Origin: Gp6-AA40 sp035492455
GTDB lineage: Bacteria; Acidobacteriota; Vicinamibacteria; Vicinamibacterales; UBA2999
DNA length: 64,000 nucleotides
Assembly: GCA_035492455.1 (NCBI GenBank)
Contig: DATJJE010000003.1
Span: 29,422-93,421, forward strand
Direction: 5' to 3'
Of this stretch, positions 36,850 through 44,743 are shown in pieces; positions within the stretch are counted from its first letter, which is position 1; the number at the start of each line of letters is the position of its first letter. Both the position numbers and the translations under genes were made by a program. The notes below the pieces were generated by a model that did not search any database, was not told the origin of the DNA, and was given only the letters and a program-made list of their open reading frames with translations.

Positions 36850-36950
36850 GTCGGGCCTGTCGCTCTGAATAGCCGCGATTTTACGCCTGAATTCCCCAAT
36901 TAGAGGTTTCGCCGCGCCATTCCGCCTCTCCACACGAGGAGGGACGCGGT
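36850..36950. promoter_or_regulatory. Divergent promoter region, sigma factor / secreted metalloprotease-like gene
   Basis: About 100 bases between opposed starts. It contains an AT-richer block (GATTTTACGCC, CCAATTAG) and a strong GAGGAGGGA ribosome-binding site serving the plus-strand gene. Individual promoter boxes cannot be assigned. Confidence 0.4.
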
Positions 36951-37529
36951 ATGGAGCGGCGAATCTGGCGGACGCTGTTGCTGGTCTCGATTCTGGCATT
37001 CGCGCGTGGCGTGTCCGCGCAGGACGGGGGGGTGCCGACGATTACGGTACGCGTCGATGACAAAGCCGGCGTGCAGGGTGCGTTGCTCAACATCGCCAAG
37101 GCGCGCGCCACCGAGGTGTTCGCGATGAGCGGCATTCGCATCGAGTGGATCGACGGCAAGCAGGCAGCACGTCAGAAAGTCAGCGCCGCCTACATGATCC
37201 TCATCATGGCGGAAGCGCCCGCGAAGCTGAAGGCCGCCATGGAGCAACTCGGCACCGACGTGATGGGCCAAGGCGCACCATCGGTCGGACGCGCCTACAT
37301 CTATTACGACCGCGTTGTCGCGTTCCGCCCGGTTCCGCCGCGCGATATTCCAAGCACCCTTGGTGATGTCATGGCACACGAGCTCGGACACTTGATTCTG
37401 CCGCCCGGACATTCACCCGTAGGCATCATGCGGCCCACGATCAATATGCGGTCGCGGCGCGTGGAGACATTCAGCGAGTCGGAAGCCACGGAGATCCACT
37501 CGCGCTTGCGAACGCGTTCGGCTGAGTAG
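36951..37529 (+). CDS. Secreted metalloprotease-like protein with HELGH motif
   Basis: 192 aa with a signal peptide (RTLLLVSILAFARGVSAQ). The zinc motif is HELGHLILPPGH at residues 143-154 followed by GIMRP, which resembles the Met-turn of matrixin-type metzincins. The third His is 11 residues after the first, one more than the usual HExxHxxGxxH, so zinc geometry may differ. The protein is short for a protease, but such minimal proteins are common in acidobacteria. The start is supported by GAGGAGGGA upstream. Confidence 0.72.
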   Translation: MERRIWRTLLLVSILAFARGVSAQDGGVPTITVRVDDKAGVQGALLNIAKARATEVFAMSGIRIEWIDGKQAARQKVSAAYMILIMAEAPAKLKAAMEQLGTDVMGQGAPSVGRAYIYYDRVVAFRPVPPRDIPSTLGDVMAHELGHLILPPGHSPVGIMRPTINMRSRRVETFSESEATEIHSRLRTRSAE

Positions 37530-37540
37530 TGTCTCGACGG

Positions 37541-38191
37541 CTATGGCCGACCGCCAACCGTTCGCAGCACGGAATCGACCTGCGGACGCTCAGGTGCATT
37601 CGGCGCGAGGCGCACGAAGCGATCGAACCGGTTGGCCATCAGATCGGGCCTGCCGACCCGCTCGTAGGCCAATGCCGACTGGTAATACGCGTACGCGAAG
37701 GTGGGAGCGATGTCGATGCATCGATCGAACGCCTGAGCGGCAGCCGCAAAGTCGCTGCCTGCGGCGTACGAGAGGCCAAGCTCGTACTGTGCGATCACGT
37801 TGCTGCTCTGCGCAGCGGCCTCGCCGCGAGCCTGCTCGAGCGCGGCCGAATCGCTATTCAGTCTGGCGACGGCGAGCCGCGCCGCGACTTGCACGCCAAG
37901 ATCGGCGGCGGCCGCGCTCAGCCTCATGAGGTCGTCGAGCGCCTCGCTTCTCTGCCCGAGGCGGAGCTTGCTCTGCGATGCGAACCATGCATCGACAGCG
38001 CTGGCCGACGGACCCGCGGACGCGACCTGACTGATCACGTCCGCGTCGCGCCCGGCTTCGTAGAGCGACTGAATCGATCCGGGAGCAGAACCCGTCGGCG
38101 ACGACAGCGGCGTCGATCCTCGACTGCTGGCGCAGGCGGTGAACAGAACAGCCAGAAAGACCGCAAGGGACTGACGCACTCGATCGGGCAC
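37541..38191 (-). CDS. Tetratricopeptide lipoprotein
   Basis: 216 aa from GTG 38191, two bases after the preceding gene. A lipoprotein signal (VFLAVLFTACAS, lipobox before Cys) is followed by TPR-like helices: SSNVIAQYELGLSYAAGSDF, AAAAQAFDRCIDIAPTFAYA and YYQSALAYERVGRPDLM. It should be anchored in the envelope and mediate protein contacts. Starts further upstream would only translate the neighbouring gene out of frame. Confidence 0.78.
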   Translation of the reverse strand: MPDRVRQSLAVFLAVLFTACASSRGSTPLSSPTGSAPGSIQSLYEAGRDADVISQVASAGPSASAVDAWFASQSKLRLGQRSEALDDLMRLSAAAADLGVQVAARLAVARLNSDSAALEQARGEAAAQSSNVIAQYELGLSYAAGSDFAAAAQAFDRCIDIAPTFAYAYYQSALAYERVGRPDLMANRFDRFVRLAPNAPERPQVDSVLRTVGGRP

Positions 38192-38192
38192 G

Positions 38193-38558
38193 TCAGGGAT
38201 TGAACGGCTTACCTTGTTTGCACAGCCAGCCCTCGAGCCGCTTCGTGCAGTCGCAGTCGCAGCACGCCCAGTACTCGGTGCCATTTTCGTGGCGACACTT
38301 ACTCCGCGCGTGGGCGTCCTTGATCGAGTCGAACTCGAAGAACTCTTCCCAGTAGGGACGCTCTTCCGCAAGCGGCATCGCGCAGAAGCAGGTCTCGACC
38401 CATTTCACGCGGCCGTCGGGCAGTTCGCGCGCATTCGCCATGTCGTGCAGATACTCGTCGCCCGCGACAGAACCGTCGCCCAGCGAGCCGTCTTCGATTG
38501 CCCGCTTCAACGCGCCGCGCCGCCCGTCCTTCACCGTCGCAGTGACTAAATAACGCAT
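38193..38558 (-). CDS. Conserved hypothetical Cys-rich protein
   Basis: 121 aa soluble protein. The N-terminus MRYLVTATVKDGRRGALKRA looks like a small ferredoxin-like fold; the C-terminus carries a Cys cluster (YWACCDCDCTKRLEGWLC) that may bind metal. I believe similar proteins occur in several phyla without assigned function. It precedes the TPR lipoprotein gene by 2 bases. Confidence 0.75.
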   Translation of the reverse strand: MRYLVTATVKDGRRGALKRAIEDGSLGDGSVAGDEYLHDMANARELPDGRVKWVETCFCAMPLAEERPYWEEFFEFDSIKDAHARSKCRHENGTEYWACCDCDCTKRLEGWLCKQGKPFNP

Positions 38559-38563
38559 GACGA

Positions 38564-38591
38564 CTCAAGCTTGGAACTTGGAACTTGGAGC
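38564..38591. repeat. Heptamer array, GNTCCAA flavour, directly after pdxH
   Basis: On the plus strand the units are CTCAAGC, TTGGAAC, TTGGAAC, TTGGAGC; read in the direction of pdxH they are GCTCCAA, GTTCCAA, GTTCCAA. They start two bases after the pdxH stop codon. This is the same unit as in the 15568 array 23 kb away. Confidence 0.9.
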
Positions 38592-38593
38592 TT

Positions 38594-39229
38594 TCATGGT
38601 GCCAGCCTCTCCCTTCGCCACGAACCGTCGCCGCTCTTCACGTATCGCAACCGATCGTGCAGGCGGCTCTCGCGCCCCTGCCAGAACTCGAACTCGTCGG
38701 GGACGATGCGATAGCCGCCCCACCAGTCGGGACGCGGCACGGGGCCGTCCCCGTAGGTGCGCTTGACGCGATCGAAGACGTCCTCGAGCACCTCGCGGCT
38801 CTCGATCGGTTCGCTCTGCTTCGAAGCATAGACGCTCAAACGGCTGTCGAGCGGACGCGTCGCGAAGTACGCGTCAGACTCGGCGGGACTGATGCGCTCG
38901 ACGGTTCCGTCGATCCGCACCTGACGCTCGAGCGAGCGCCAGAAGAACAACGCGCTGGCGCGCCCCGTCGCCTCCATGTCGTGCGCCTTCCGGCTCTGGT
39001 AGTTCGTGTAGAAGATGAACCCGCGATCGTCAACGCCCTTGAGCAGTACAGTGCGGACCGACGGACGTCCGTCCGCCGACGCAGTGGCAAGCGCCATCGC
39101 CGTCGGATCGGCCTCGATCCCCCGCACCTGTTCGAACCACCGCGCGAACTGGCGCATCGGGTCGGCGTCGCAATGCGCCTCGCTCAGCGGTTCGCCGAGG
39201 TATTCGCGCCGGATGTCGGCGAGCGTCAT
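38594..39229 (-). CDS. pdxH: Pyridoxamine 5'-phosphate oxidase PdxH
   Basis: 211 aa FMN enzyme that oxidises pyridoxamine or pyridoxine phosphate to pyridoxal phosphate. Family features: MRQFARWFEQVRGIE, ADGRPSVRTVLLKGVDDRGFIFYTNYQSRK (FMN binding), RPLDSRLSVYASKQSEPI and the C-terminal FEFWQGRESRLHDRLRY and WRRERLAP. The start overlaps the clpA stop (TGATG), and the region where its ribosome-binding site should be is a heptamer array, so it probably depends on translation of clpA. Confidence 0.95.
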   Translation of the reverse strand: MTLADIRREYLGEPLSEAHCDADPMRQFARWFEQVRGIEADPTAMALATASADGRPSVRTVLLKGVDDRGFIFYTNYQSRKAHDMEATGRASALFFWRSLERQVRIDGTVERISPAESDAYFATRPLDSRLSVYASKQSEPIESREVLEDVFDRVKRTYGDGPVPRPDWWGGYRIVPDEFEFWQGRESRLHDRLRYVKSGDGSWRRERLAP

Positions 39230-41490
39230 CAGGTGGTGGGTGGTGGGTTGTGGGTGGTGGTAAGCAGCGTGATGTCGTCACCTTCCATGACAATGCGCGC
39301 CGTGCCGCCTTCGGCGAGTGAGCCGAACAGCATTGCTTCCGACAGCGGCTTCTTGATCTTGCGCTCGATGAGCCGCGCCATCGGCCGCGCGCCGAACGCG
39401 CGATCGAAGCCTTCCGCCGCCAGCCATGCGCGCGCCAGCAGATCGAGTTCGATGGTGACGCCTTTGCCCGCAACGAGCGCGCGCAGCTCGTCGATCTGCT
39501 TGTCGACGACACGCTCGATCTCCGCCCGGCCGAGCGCATTGAAGTGGACGATGGCGTCGAGCCGGTTGCGAAACTCGGGGGTGAACATCTTCTCGAGCGC
39601 GCCGCGCGACGACACACCGCTGCTGCCGGCCTCGGCGAACCCCATGCGCCGGTCGGACAAGTCGCGTGCGCCCGCATTCGTCGTCATGATGAGAATGACG
39701 TGCCGGAAGTCGGCCTTGCGCCCGTGCGAATCGGTCAGGGTCGCGTGGTCCATCACCTGCAGCAGAATGCTGACCATGTCGGGGTGGGCCTTCTCCACCT
39801 CGTCGAGCAGCAGCACCGCGTGCGGCGACTTGCGGATGGCATCGATCAGCAGGCCGCCCTCTTCATAGCCGATGTAGCCGGGCGGCGCCCCAATCAACCG
39901 CGACACCGCGTGCTTCTCCATGTACTCGGACATGTCGTAGCGCAGAAAGTCGATGCCGAGGATGCGCGCCAGCTGCTTGGCCAGCTCCGTCTTGCCGACG
40001 CCGGTCGGACCGGCGAACAGGAAATTGCCGATCGGTTTGTCCGCCGATCTGAGCCCTGACCGCGACAGCTTGATGGCCGAAGCGACCTCGTCGATAGCGC
40101 TGCCCTGGCCGAAGATCACGAGCTTCAATTCCTTGTCGAGCGTCGCCAGAGCCGCGCGATCGTCGCTCGACACCGCCTGCACCGGCACGCGCGCCATGCG
40201 CGCGACGATTTGCTCGATCTGCTCCGGCCCGATGGCCTCCACGCGCTTGTCGGCCGGCAGCAGCTTCTGCGCCGCGCCAACTTCGTCCAGCACATCGATC
40301 GCCTTGTCCGGCAGATGCAGATCCTTCAGATGCTTCGCCGACAACGCAACCGCCGCGGATAACGCCTCGTCGGTGTAACGCACGCCGTGATGCGCTTCGT
40401 AATGCGGACGCAGCCCCTTCAGAATTTCAATGGTCTCCACTTCCGACGGCTCGAGCACGTCGATCTTCTGGAACCGTCGCGACAGCGCGCGATCGCGATC
40501 GAACGACTGCTTCACGTCGTTGAACGTCGTCGAACCGATGCAGCGCAGCGATCCGTTCGCGAGAGCCGGTTTGAGCAGATTGCCGGCGTCCATCGCCCCG
40601 CCGGACGCGGCGCCCGCGCCAACCAGTGAGTGGATCTCGTCGATGAACAGGATTGCATTCGGCTCCTTTTCAAGGCGCTCGAGTACCTGCTTCACGCGTT
40701 CTTCGAAGTCGCCGCGATAGCGCGTGCCGGCGAGGAGCGCGCCGAGATCGAGCGCGTACACCTTTGAACTGCGCAGTGCCTCGGGGACCTCACCCTGATA
40801 AATACGCAGCGCGAGCCCCTCGGCAAGCGCCGTCTTTCCGACGCCGGGCTCGCCGACCAGAAGCGGATTGTTCTTCCGCCGGCGGCAGAGTACCTGAATC
40901 ATCCGTTCCAGCTCGAGCGCACGCCCAATCAGCGGATCGATCTGTCCCGCAGCCGCACGCGCGACCAGATCCGTCGCATACGCCTCGAGGGGGTCGGTTG
41001 ACGGCGGACCCGCCGGTCCTTCGGCGTCCTGGCGCGCGGGCTCGCTGCGGGTGCCGTGCGAGATCACCCTCAGCAGCGTCAGGCGATCAAGTCCCTGGTT
41101 CTGCAGAAAGTAGGCAGCGTGGCTTTCGTCCTCCTGCAGCATGAAGACGAGGAGACTTCCCGTGTCGACGTGTTTCGCGCTCGACACCGCTGCATGGACA
41201 ACAGCCTGCTGAATGACGCGATCGAACCCTACCGACGGTTCCGGTTCCACGGGCGCGGTCGCCGGCACCGACGTGAAGGCTTTGGCGAGCACCTCGTCCA
41301 CCTGCTTGCGCAGCGCATCGAGGTTGACGCCGCATGTCGCGAGCAGCGCCCGTGCCTGTGGTTCGTCCGTGATGGCGCGCAGCAGATGCTCGAGCCCGAC
41401 CGTATCATGACGACGGTCCGTCGCCAGACTGAATGCGCGCTGGATTGTCTCCAGCGTCTGGGGCGCAAAAGGAACTGGAGGCTTGCTCAT
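39229..41490 (-). CDS. clpA: ATP-dependent Clp protease ATP-binding subunit ClpA
   Basis: 753 aa AAA+ unfoldase. N-terminal Clp repeats, first AAA domain with Walker A GEPGVGKTALAEG and FIDEIHSLVGAG, second with FAGPTGVGKTELAKQL, LLLDEVEKAHPDM and the IGF/LGF-type region RRMGFAEAG typical of ClpP-binding unfoldases. With clpS and aat upstream it forms the N-degron degradation unit; clpP is not in the window. The last ten residues (TTTHNPPPTT) are encoded by a 28-bp heptamer array and look like an appended tail. Confidence 0.96.
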   Translation of the reverse strand: MSKPPVPFAPQTLETIQRAFSLATDRRHDTVGLEHLLRAITDEPQARALLATCGVNLDALRKQVDEVLAKAFTSVPATAPVEPEPSVGFDRVIQQAVVHAAVSSAKHVDTGSLLVFMLQEDESHAAYFLQNQGLDRLTLLRVISHGTRSEPARQDAEGPAGPPSTDPLEAYATDLVARAAAGQIDPLIGRALELERMIQVLCRRRKNNPLLVGEPGVGKTALAEGLALRIYQGEVPEALRSSKVYALDLGALLAGTRYRGDFEERVKQVLERLEKEPNAILFIDEIHSLVGAGAASGGAMDAGNLLKPALANGSLRCIGSTTFNDVKQSFDRDRALSRRFQKIDVLEPSEVETIEILKGLRPHYEAHHGVRYTDEALSAAVALSAKHLKDLHLPDKAIDVLDEVGAAQKLLPADKRVEAIGPEQIEQIVARMARVPVQAVSSDDRAALATLDKELKLVIFGQGSAIDEVASAIKLSRSGLRSADKPIGNFLFAGPTGVGKTELAKQLARILGIDFLRYDMSEYMEKHAVSRLIGAPPGYIGYEEGGLLIDAIRKSPHAVLLLDEVEKAHPDMVSILLQVMDHATLTDSHGRKADFRHVILIMTTNAGARDLSDRRMGFAEAGSSGVSSRGALEKMFTPEFRNRLDAIVHFNALGRAEIERVVDKQIDELRALVAGKGVTIELDLLARAWLAAEGFDRAFGARPMARLIERKIKKPLSEAMLFGSLAEGGTARIVMEGDDITLLTTTHNPPPTT
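39232..39259. repeat. Heptamer array, GGTGGTG flavour, at the clpA 3' end
   Basis: Four units GGTGGTG, GGTGGTG, GGTTGTG, GGTGGTG immediately before the clpA stop codon (clpA runs on the minus strand). It is translated as the C-terminal tail of ClpA and replaces the expected ribosome-binding site of pdxH. Confidence 0.88.
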
Positions 41491-41496
41491 TAGATG

Positions 41497-41829
41497 TTAA
41501 GACTCTTTCCCTTCGGGTTCCGGTTCCATCGTCACGAGCAGCGGGAACTCGTGCTGCTCGGCGAGCTGCTTGGTCGCCTTCACCTTCGTCTCGGCGACGT
41601 CGTGCGTGTAGATCCCGGCGACGCCAAGTCCCGACTGATGCACGCTCATCATGATCGAGAACGCCTCACCGCGGGGCTTGTGAAAGATCGTTTCCAGGAT
41701 CCAGACGACGAAATCCTGTGTTGTGTAGTCGTCATTGTGCAGCAGCACGCGCCACAGACGCGGCCGCTGCAGCTTCCGCTCGGTACGTTCCTCGGTGAGC
41801 GTCGATTCCTTGGAAAATGGCTCGGCCAT
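41497..41829 (-). CDS. clpS: ATP-dependent Clp protease adaptor ClpS
   Basis: 110 aa adaptor that binds N-degrons and delivers them to ClpA. Signature RVLLHNDDYTTQDFVVWILE with the acidic pair that holds the substrate alpha-amino group, FHKPRGEAFSIMMSVHQSGLG and GIYTHDVAETKV. Start at ATG 41829 (MAEPFSKEST) by family length. It lies 6 bases upstream of clpA and just after aat. Confidence 0.95.
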   Translation of the reverse strand: MAEPFSKESTLTEERTERKLQRPRLWRVLLHNDDYTTQDFVVWILETIFHKPRGEAFSIMMSVHQSGLGVAGIYTHDVAETKVKATKQLAEQHEFPLLVTMEPEPEGKES

Positions 41830-41840
41830 CCAAATCCATT

Positions 41841-42548
41841 TTACAGGCCGCTCATGAGATCGGCGTCGATGGCCCAGGGAGCAGGGACCTGCTCCTTCAC
41901 CGCCGCCGCGCGCACGGTGCGCAGGAAATGGCGGCGCGGAATCTCGCGTGCACCGAGCGATGCGAGATGTTCCGTCGACATTTGACAGTCGATCAGCGCA
42001 AAACCCCAGCGCTCCAGCTGGCGGGCCAGGTAGGCCAGCGCCACCTTCGATCCGTTGCTGCGCCGGCTGAACATCGATTCGCCGTAGAACACGCGCCCGA
42101 GTGCAACCCCATAAAGTCCACCCACGAGCTCGGTCGCTTCCCACGCTTCGGCGGAGTGGGCAAAACCAAGCCGCGCGAGTTCCGAGTAAGCGCGCTTCAT
42201 CTGTCCGGTAATCCAGGTGCCGTCCTGATTGGATCGCGGCGCCGCGCATCCCTCAACGACATCCTCGAACGCACGATCGAACGTCACCGTGAAGGCCCCG
42301 GATCGGATCGTTTTTCGCAGCGACCGCGAGAGGTGCAGCTCGCTCGGCAGCAGCACCATCCGCGGCTCCGGACTCCACCACAGCACCGGGTCGCCGTCGT
42401 TAAACCATGGGAAGATGCCGTGAGCGTAGGCGTCCAACAGACGTTCAGGCGACAGATCGCCGCCAGCAGCGAGCAGGCCATTCGGCTCGTCGAGCGCCTG
42501 TTCAACCGGCGGAAATGGATCGCGTGCTCCAAGCCAGGGGATAGCCAT
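41841..42548 (-). CDS. aat: Leucyl/phenylalanyl-tRNA-protein transferase
   Basis: 235 aa enzyme that adds Leu or Phe to N-terminal Lys/Arg, creating N-degrons for ClpS-ClpA. Typical features: FPPVEQALDEPNGLLAAGGD, GIFPWFNDGDPVLWWSPEPR, ELHLSRSLRK, WITGQMKRAYSELARLGFAH and LVGGLYGVALGRVFYGESMF. It is the first gene of the aat-clpS-clpA-pdxH unit and is divergent from gluQ across about 40 bases. Confidence 0.96.
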   Translation of the reverse strand: MAIPWLGARDPFPPVEQALDEPNGLLAAGGDLSPERLLDAYAHGIFPWFNDGDPVLWWSPEPRMVLLPSELHLSRSLRKTIRSGAFTVTFDRAFEDVVEGCAAPRSNQDGTWITGQMKRAYSELARLGFAHSAEAWEATELVGGLYGVALGRVFYGESMFSRRSNGSKVALAYLARQLERWGFALIDCQMSTEHLASLGAREIPRRHFLRTVRAAAVKEQVPAPWAIDADLMSGL

Positions 42549-42552
42549 CGAC

Positions 42553-42573
42553 AGTCTTCAATCTTCAATTTGA
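42553..42573. repeat. Short heptamer array in the aat/gluQ divergent region
   Basis: Three units AGTCTTC, AATCTTC, AATTTGA; the reverse complement reads as GAAGATT-type units. It is unusually AT-rich for this genome and occupies most of the 39-base divergent promoter region. Confidence 0.6.
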
Positions 42574-42587
42574 GTATCGATCGATAA

Positions 42588-43418
42588 ATGCGCACCCGCT
42601 ACGCCCCTTCTCCGACCGGCCATCTCCATCTCGGTCACGTTGCGAACGCAATTTACGTGTGGGGACTGGCCCGCAAAGCTGGCGGCCGCGTGCTGCTGCG
42701 CATGGAAGATCACGATCGCATCCGCTGCCGGCCCGAATACGAAGCGAGCATCCTCCAGGACCTCGCCTGGCTCGGCTTCGAGCCGCACGAGGGGTTGACT
42801 CCACTCGTCAGGCAGAGCGAGCGCGAGCACGTCTATCGCGCGGCGCTGGAGCGCCTGCGAAGCACACAACATGTCTACGCGTGCGACTGCTCCCGCACGG
42901 TCATCGAACATAGGTCCCGCCTTCAGGCCGCCCAGGACGGAGACCCGTACGACGGGTTCTGCCGCACCCGGGGGCTAGCCGATGGCCCGAAACGCGGCCT
43001 CAGAGCGCAGATGGAGGATGGCGGAGATCTGCTAGTGCGCGACCGGGATGGCCATTGGACGTATCACTTCGCCGTAACCGTGGATGACATCGATCAACGG
43101 ATCACACATGTGATTCGTGGCGACGATCTGCGTTTCTCGACGCAGCAGCAGCTGCGACTGCGGAGGATGCTCGGGTCGGACATCACGCCTGTCTATGTGC
43201 ATCATCCGCTGATCCTCAAGCCGAACGGCGAGAAGTTGAGCAAGAGCGCATCCGATACCGGTGTGCGCGAATTGCGACAGGCAGGCATCGGTCCCGCCGA
43301 CGTCATTGGGCGAGCGGCGGCCGCCGTCGGTCTGATTAAGACGCCGCGCGCGATTTCGGCATCGGATGTTGGAATGTTGTTCGAATCCCGAACCGCGGAT
43401 CCCGAATCCTGCCTCTAG
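42588..43418 (+). CDS. gluQ: Glutamyl-Q tRNA(Asp) synthetase
   Basis: 276 aa paralogue of glutamyl-tRNA synthetase lacking the anticodon domain; it attaches glutamate to queuosine of tRNA-Asp. It begins RTRYAPSPTGHLHLGHVANA (HIGH-type), has zinc ligands in YACDCSRTVIE and later GFC, and the KMSKS-like KLSKSA. The final residues (FESRTADPESCL) are encoded by a GGGATTC-flavour array, so the natural C-terminus may be about 10 residues shorter. It ends convergently with the next gene, overlapping it by 4 bases. Confidence 0.92.
   Translation: MRTRYAPSPTGHLHLGHVANAIYVWGLARKAGGRVLLRMEDHDRIRCRPEYEASILQDLAWLGFEPHEGLTPLVRQSEREHVYRAALERLRSTQHVYACDCSRTVIEHRSRLQAAQDGDPYDGFCRTRGLADGPKRGLRAQMEDGGDLLVRDRDGHWTYHFAVTVDDIDQRITHVIRGDDLRFSTQQQLRLRRMLGSDITPVYVHHPLILKPNGEKLSKSASDTGVRELRQAGIGPADVIGRAAAAVGLIKTPRAISASDVGMLFESRTADPESCL
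43383..43410. repeat. Heptamer array, GGGATTC flavour, at the gluQ 3' end
   Basis: Plus-strand units GAATCCC, GAACCGC, GGATCCC, GAATCCT, ending 5 bases before the gluQ stop codon; a further GGGATTC lies at 43418 in the opposite orientation. It is translated as the tail of GluQ. Confidence 0.85.
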
Positions 43419-43663
43419 GGATTCGCGGCGCGGCGCATGTATTCGCCGCGCGCGGTCCGCACAAGGAATCCTTCTTCCGCGAGACTGCGCAACACCCACG
43501 TGGCTGCGGGATCGGGCAGGCCGAAGAGACGCCGTGCGTCGGCGAGCGTGACGCGCAGACACGGCATCTCCTCGAACTCGGAGCGGATGCGGTTGACGGC
43601 AGCCTTCCAGAGCAGATCCGGCATCCGGTACGGGCTGCGCGCCTTCCACGAGTGATCGAACAC
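43415..43663 (-). CDS. Small winged-helix-like hypothetical protein
   Basis: 82 aa. The segment VTLADARRLFGLPDPAATWV, LRSLAEEGFLVRTARGEYMR reads like a winged helix (recognition helix then a beta wing). It may be a small DNA-binding protein. It follows the BON lipoprotein gene with a one-base overlap and is convergent with gluQ. Confidence 0.62.
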   Translation of the reverse strand: MFDHSWKARSPYRMPDLLWKAAVNRIRSEFEEMPCLRVTLADARRLFGLPDPAATWVLRSLAEEGFLVRTARGEYMRRAANP

Positions 43664-44673
43664 TACTTTCTTGCCTTTCCAACCTGGACGCGATCGACCA
43701 CCTGCGTGACGCCGTCAGTGCCACGCGCGATCGTCAGCGCGCGCTGCTTGGCGGCCGCGCTGGTCACTGTTCCCTGCAGGAGCACCACGCCATTTTTCGC
43801 CGTCACCTCGATTGCAGCTCCTTTGATCTGTGCGTCCGATGACAACTGAGAGTGGACGCGCGCGCTCAGCGCATCGTCCGTGTTCAAGGGGCTCGGCGCG
43901 TTCGAGGCGTTCGGTACGTTCGACGCGTTCGGCGCGTTCGAGGGGTTCGGTACGTTTGGCGCGTTCGGCGCGTTCGGTGCGTTCGGCGATGTGATTGTCG
44001 TCGAGGCCGAAGAACCGACCGTCAGATTGTCTTCAACTCGCGTCACGCCATCCGTCGTGCGCGCCAGCAGCAGCGCCTGCGCACGCTCGGTCTCGTCCGC
44101 GACTTCTCCGTTCAGCGTCACGATTCCACCATGGCTCGTGACCTCAATATGCCGACTCTTGAGACGATCGTCCTGAAAATACTTCGACTGAATCGTCGTC
44201 GCGACCCGCGTGTCGTCCGAGGCGATTGTGACTGGCGCGTTGGCGTCACCGGACCCGCTGGTGGCCACCGCTCCGGGCGTCCCGCGGTTCGCTTGAACGT
44301 TGGTCGGCGGAGCGACCTGGACCTGCAACTGATCCACGACCTGTCTCACGCCACTAGTCCTCGTTGCGAGCACAATCGCGAGCTGGCGCAGCGGCTCGTT
44401 GAGGACTTTGCCCTTCAAGGTGACGACGCCATCGTGGGTATCGACGTCGATGTCGCGCGCACGAATTTCACGGTCCCCCACGAGCTTCGATTTCACCTGG
44501 GTCGTGATCCAGGCATCGGCCAAACGATCCTTCGCCTCGGCGCTTTTCGTCTTGATGTCGGCGGCAGCCGTCTGGGCATTCTGCTTCACGTCCTCTCGCG
44601 TCGGCGGCCGATGGCATCCCGCGGCGACCGAACCGAGCAGAACCAGGCAGCAAAAGAGCTGAGGTGACTTCAT
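43663..44673 (-). CDS. BON-domain lipoprotein with a repeat-encoded linker
   Basis: 336 aa from ATG 44673, which opens a lipoprotein signal (MKSPQLFCCLVLLGSVAAGC). Three BON domains follow: around ITTQVKSKLVGDREIRARDI, TTIQSKYFQDDRLKSRHIEV and VHSQLSSDAQIKGAAIEVTA, each ending in a GVTQVVD-type turn. BON domains bind phospholipid or envelope surfaces, as in OsmY. Domains 2 and 3 are separated by an Asn-Ala-Pro-rich linker encoded by a 9-bp tandem array. The longer upstream frame has no support. Confidence 0.88.
   Translation of the reverse strand: MKSPQLFCCLVLLGSVAAGCHRPPTREDVKQNAQTAAADIKTKSAEAKDRLADAWITTQVKSKLVGDREIRARDIDVDTHDGVVTLKGKVLNEPLRQLAIVLATRTSGVRQVVDQLQVQVAPPTNVQANRGTPGAVATSGSGDANAPVTIASDDTRVATTIQSKYFQDDRLKSRHIEVTSHGGIVTLNGEVADETERAQALLLARTTDGVTRVEDNLTVGSSASTTITSPNAPNAPNAPNVPNPSNAPNASNVPNASNAPSPLNTDDALSARVHSQLSSDAQIKGAAIEVTAKNGVVLLQGTVTSAAAKQRALTIARGTDGVTQVVDRVQVGKARK
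43882..43989. repeat. 9-bp tandem array encoding the BON linker
   Basis: Twelve 9-bp units on the plus strand, consensus GTTCGGNNC (for example GTTCGGTAC, GTTCGACGC, GTTCGGCGC). Because 9 is a multiple of 3 the array stays in frame and yields Asn-x-Pro/Ser triplets. The unit resembles the GTTCGGATC unit of the array after speA at 60993. Confidence 0.88.
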
Positions 44674-44743
44674 GGATCCCTCCGCAGCGCGGGCTGCAAA
44701 CGGCTTGCCCCGAGCACGGTCGAGCGGTTTACCATTGCTGCAG

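Noticed and set aside
38585..39868. Plus-strand frame of 427 codons across pdxH and clpA
   Set aside because: Shadow of two unmistakable genes on the other strand; no domain in its translation.
43882..43989. Possible CRISPR array
   Set aside because: Units are 9 bp without spacers and lie in frame within a coding sequence. The other arrays also lack any spacer structure, and no cas genes are present.
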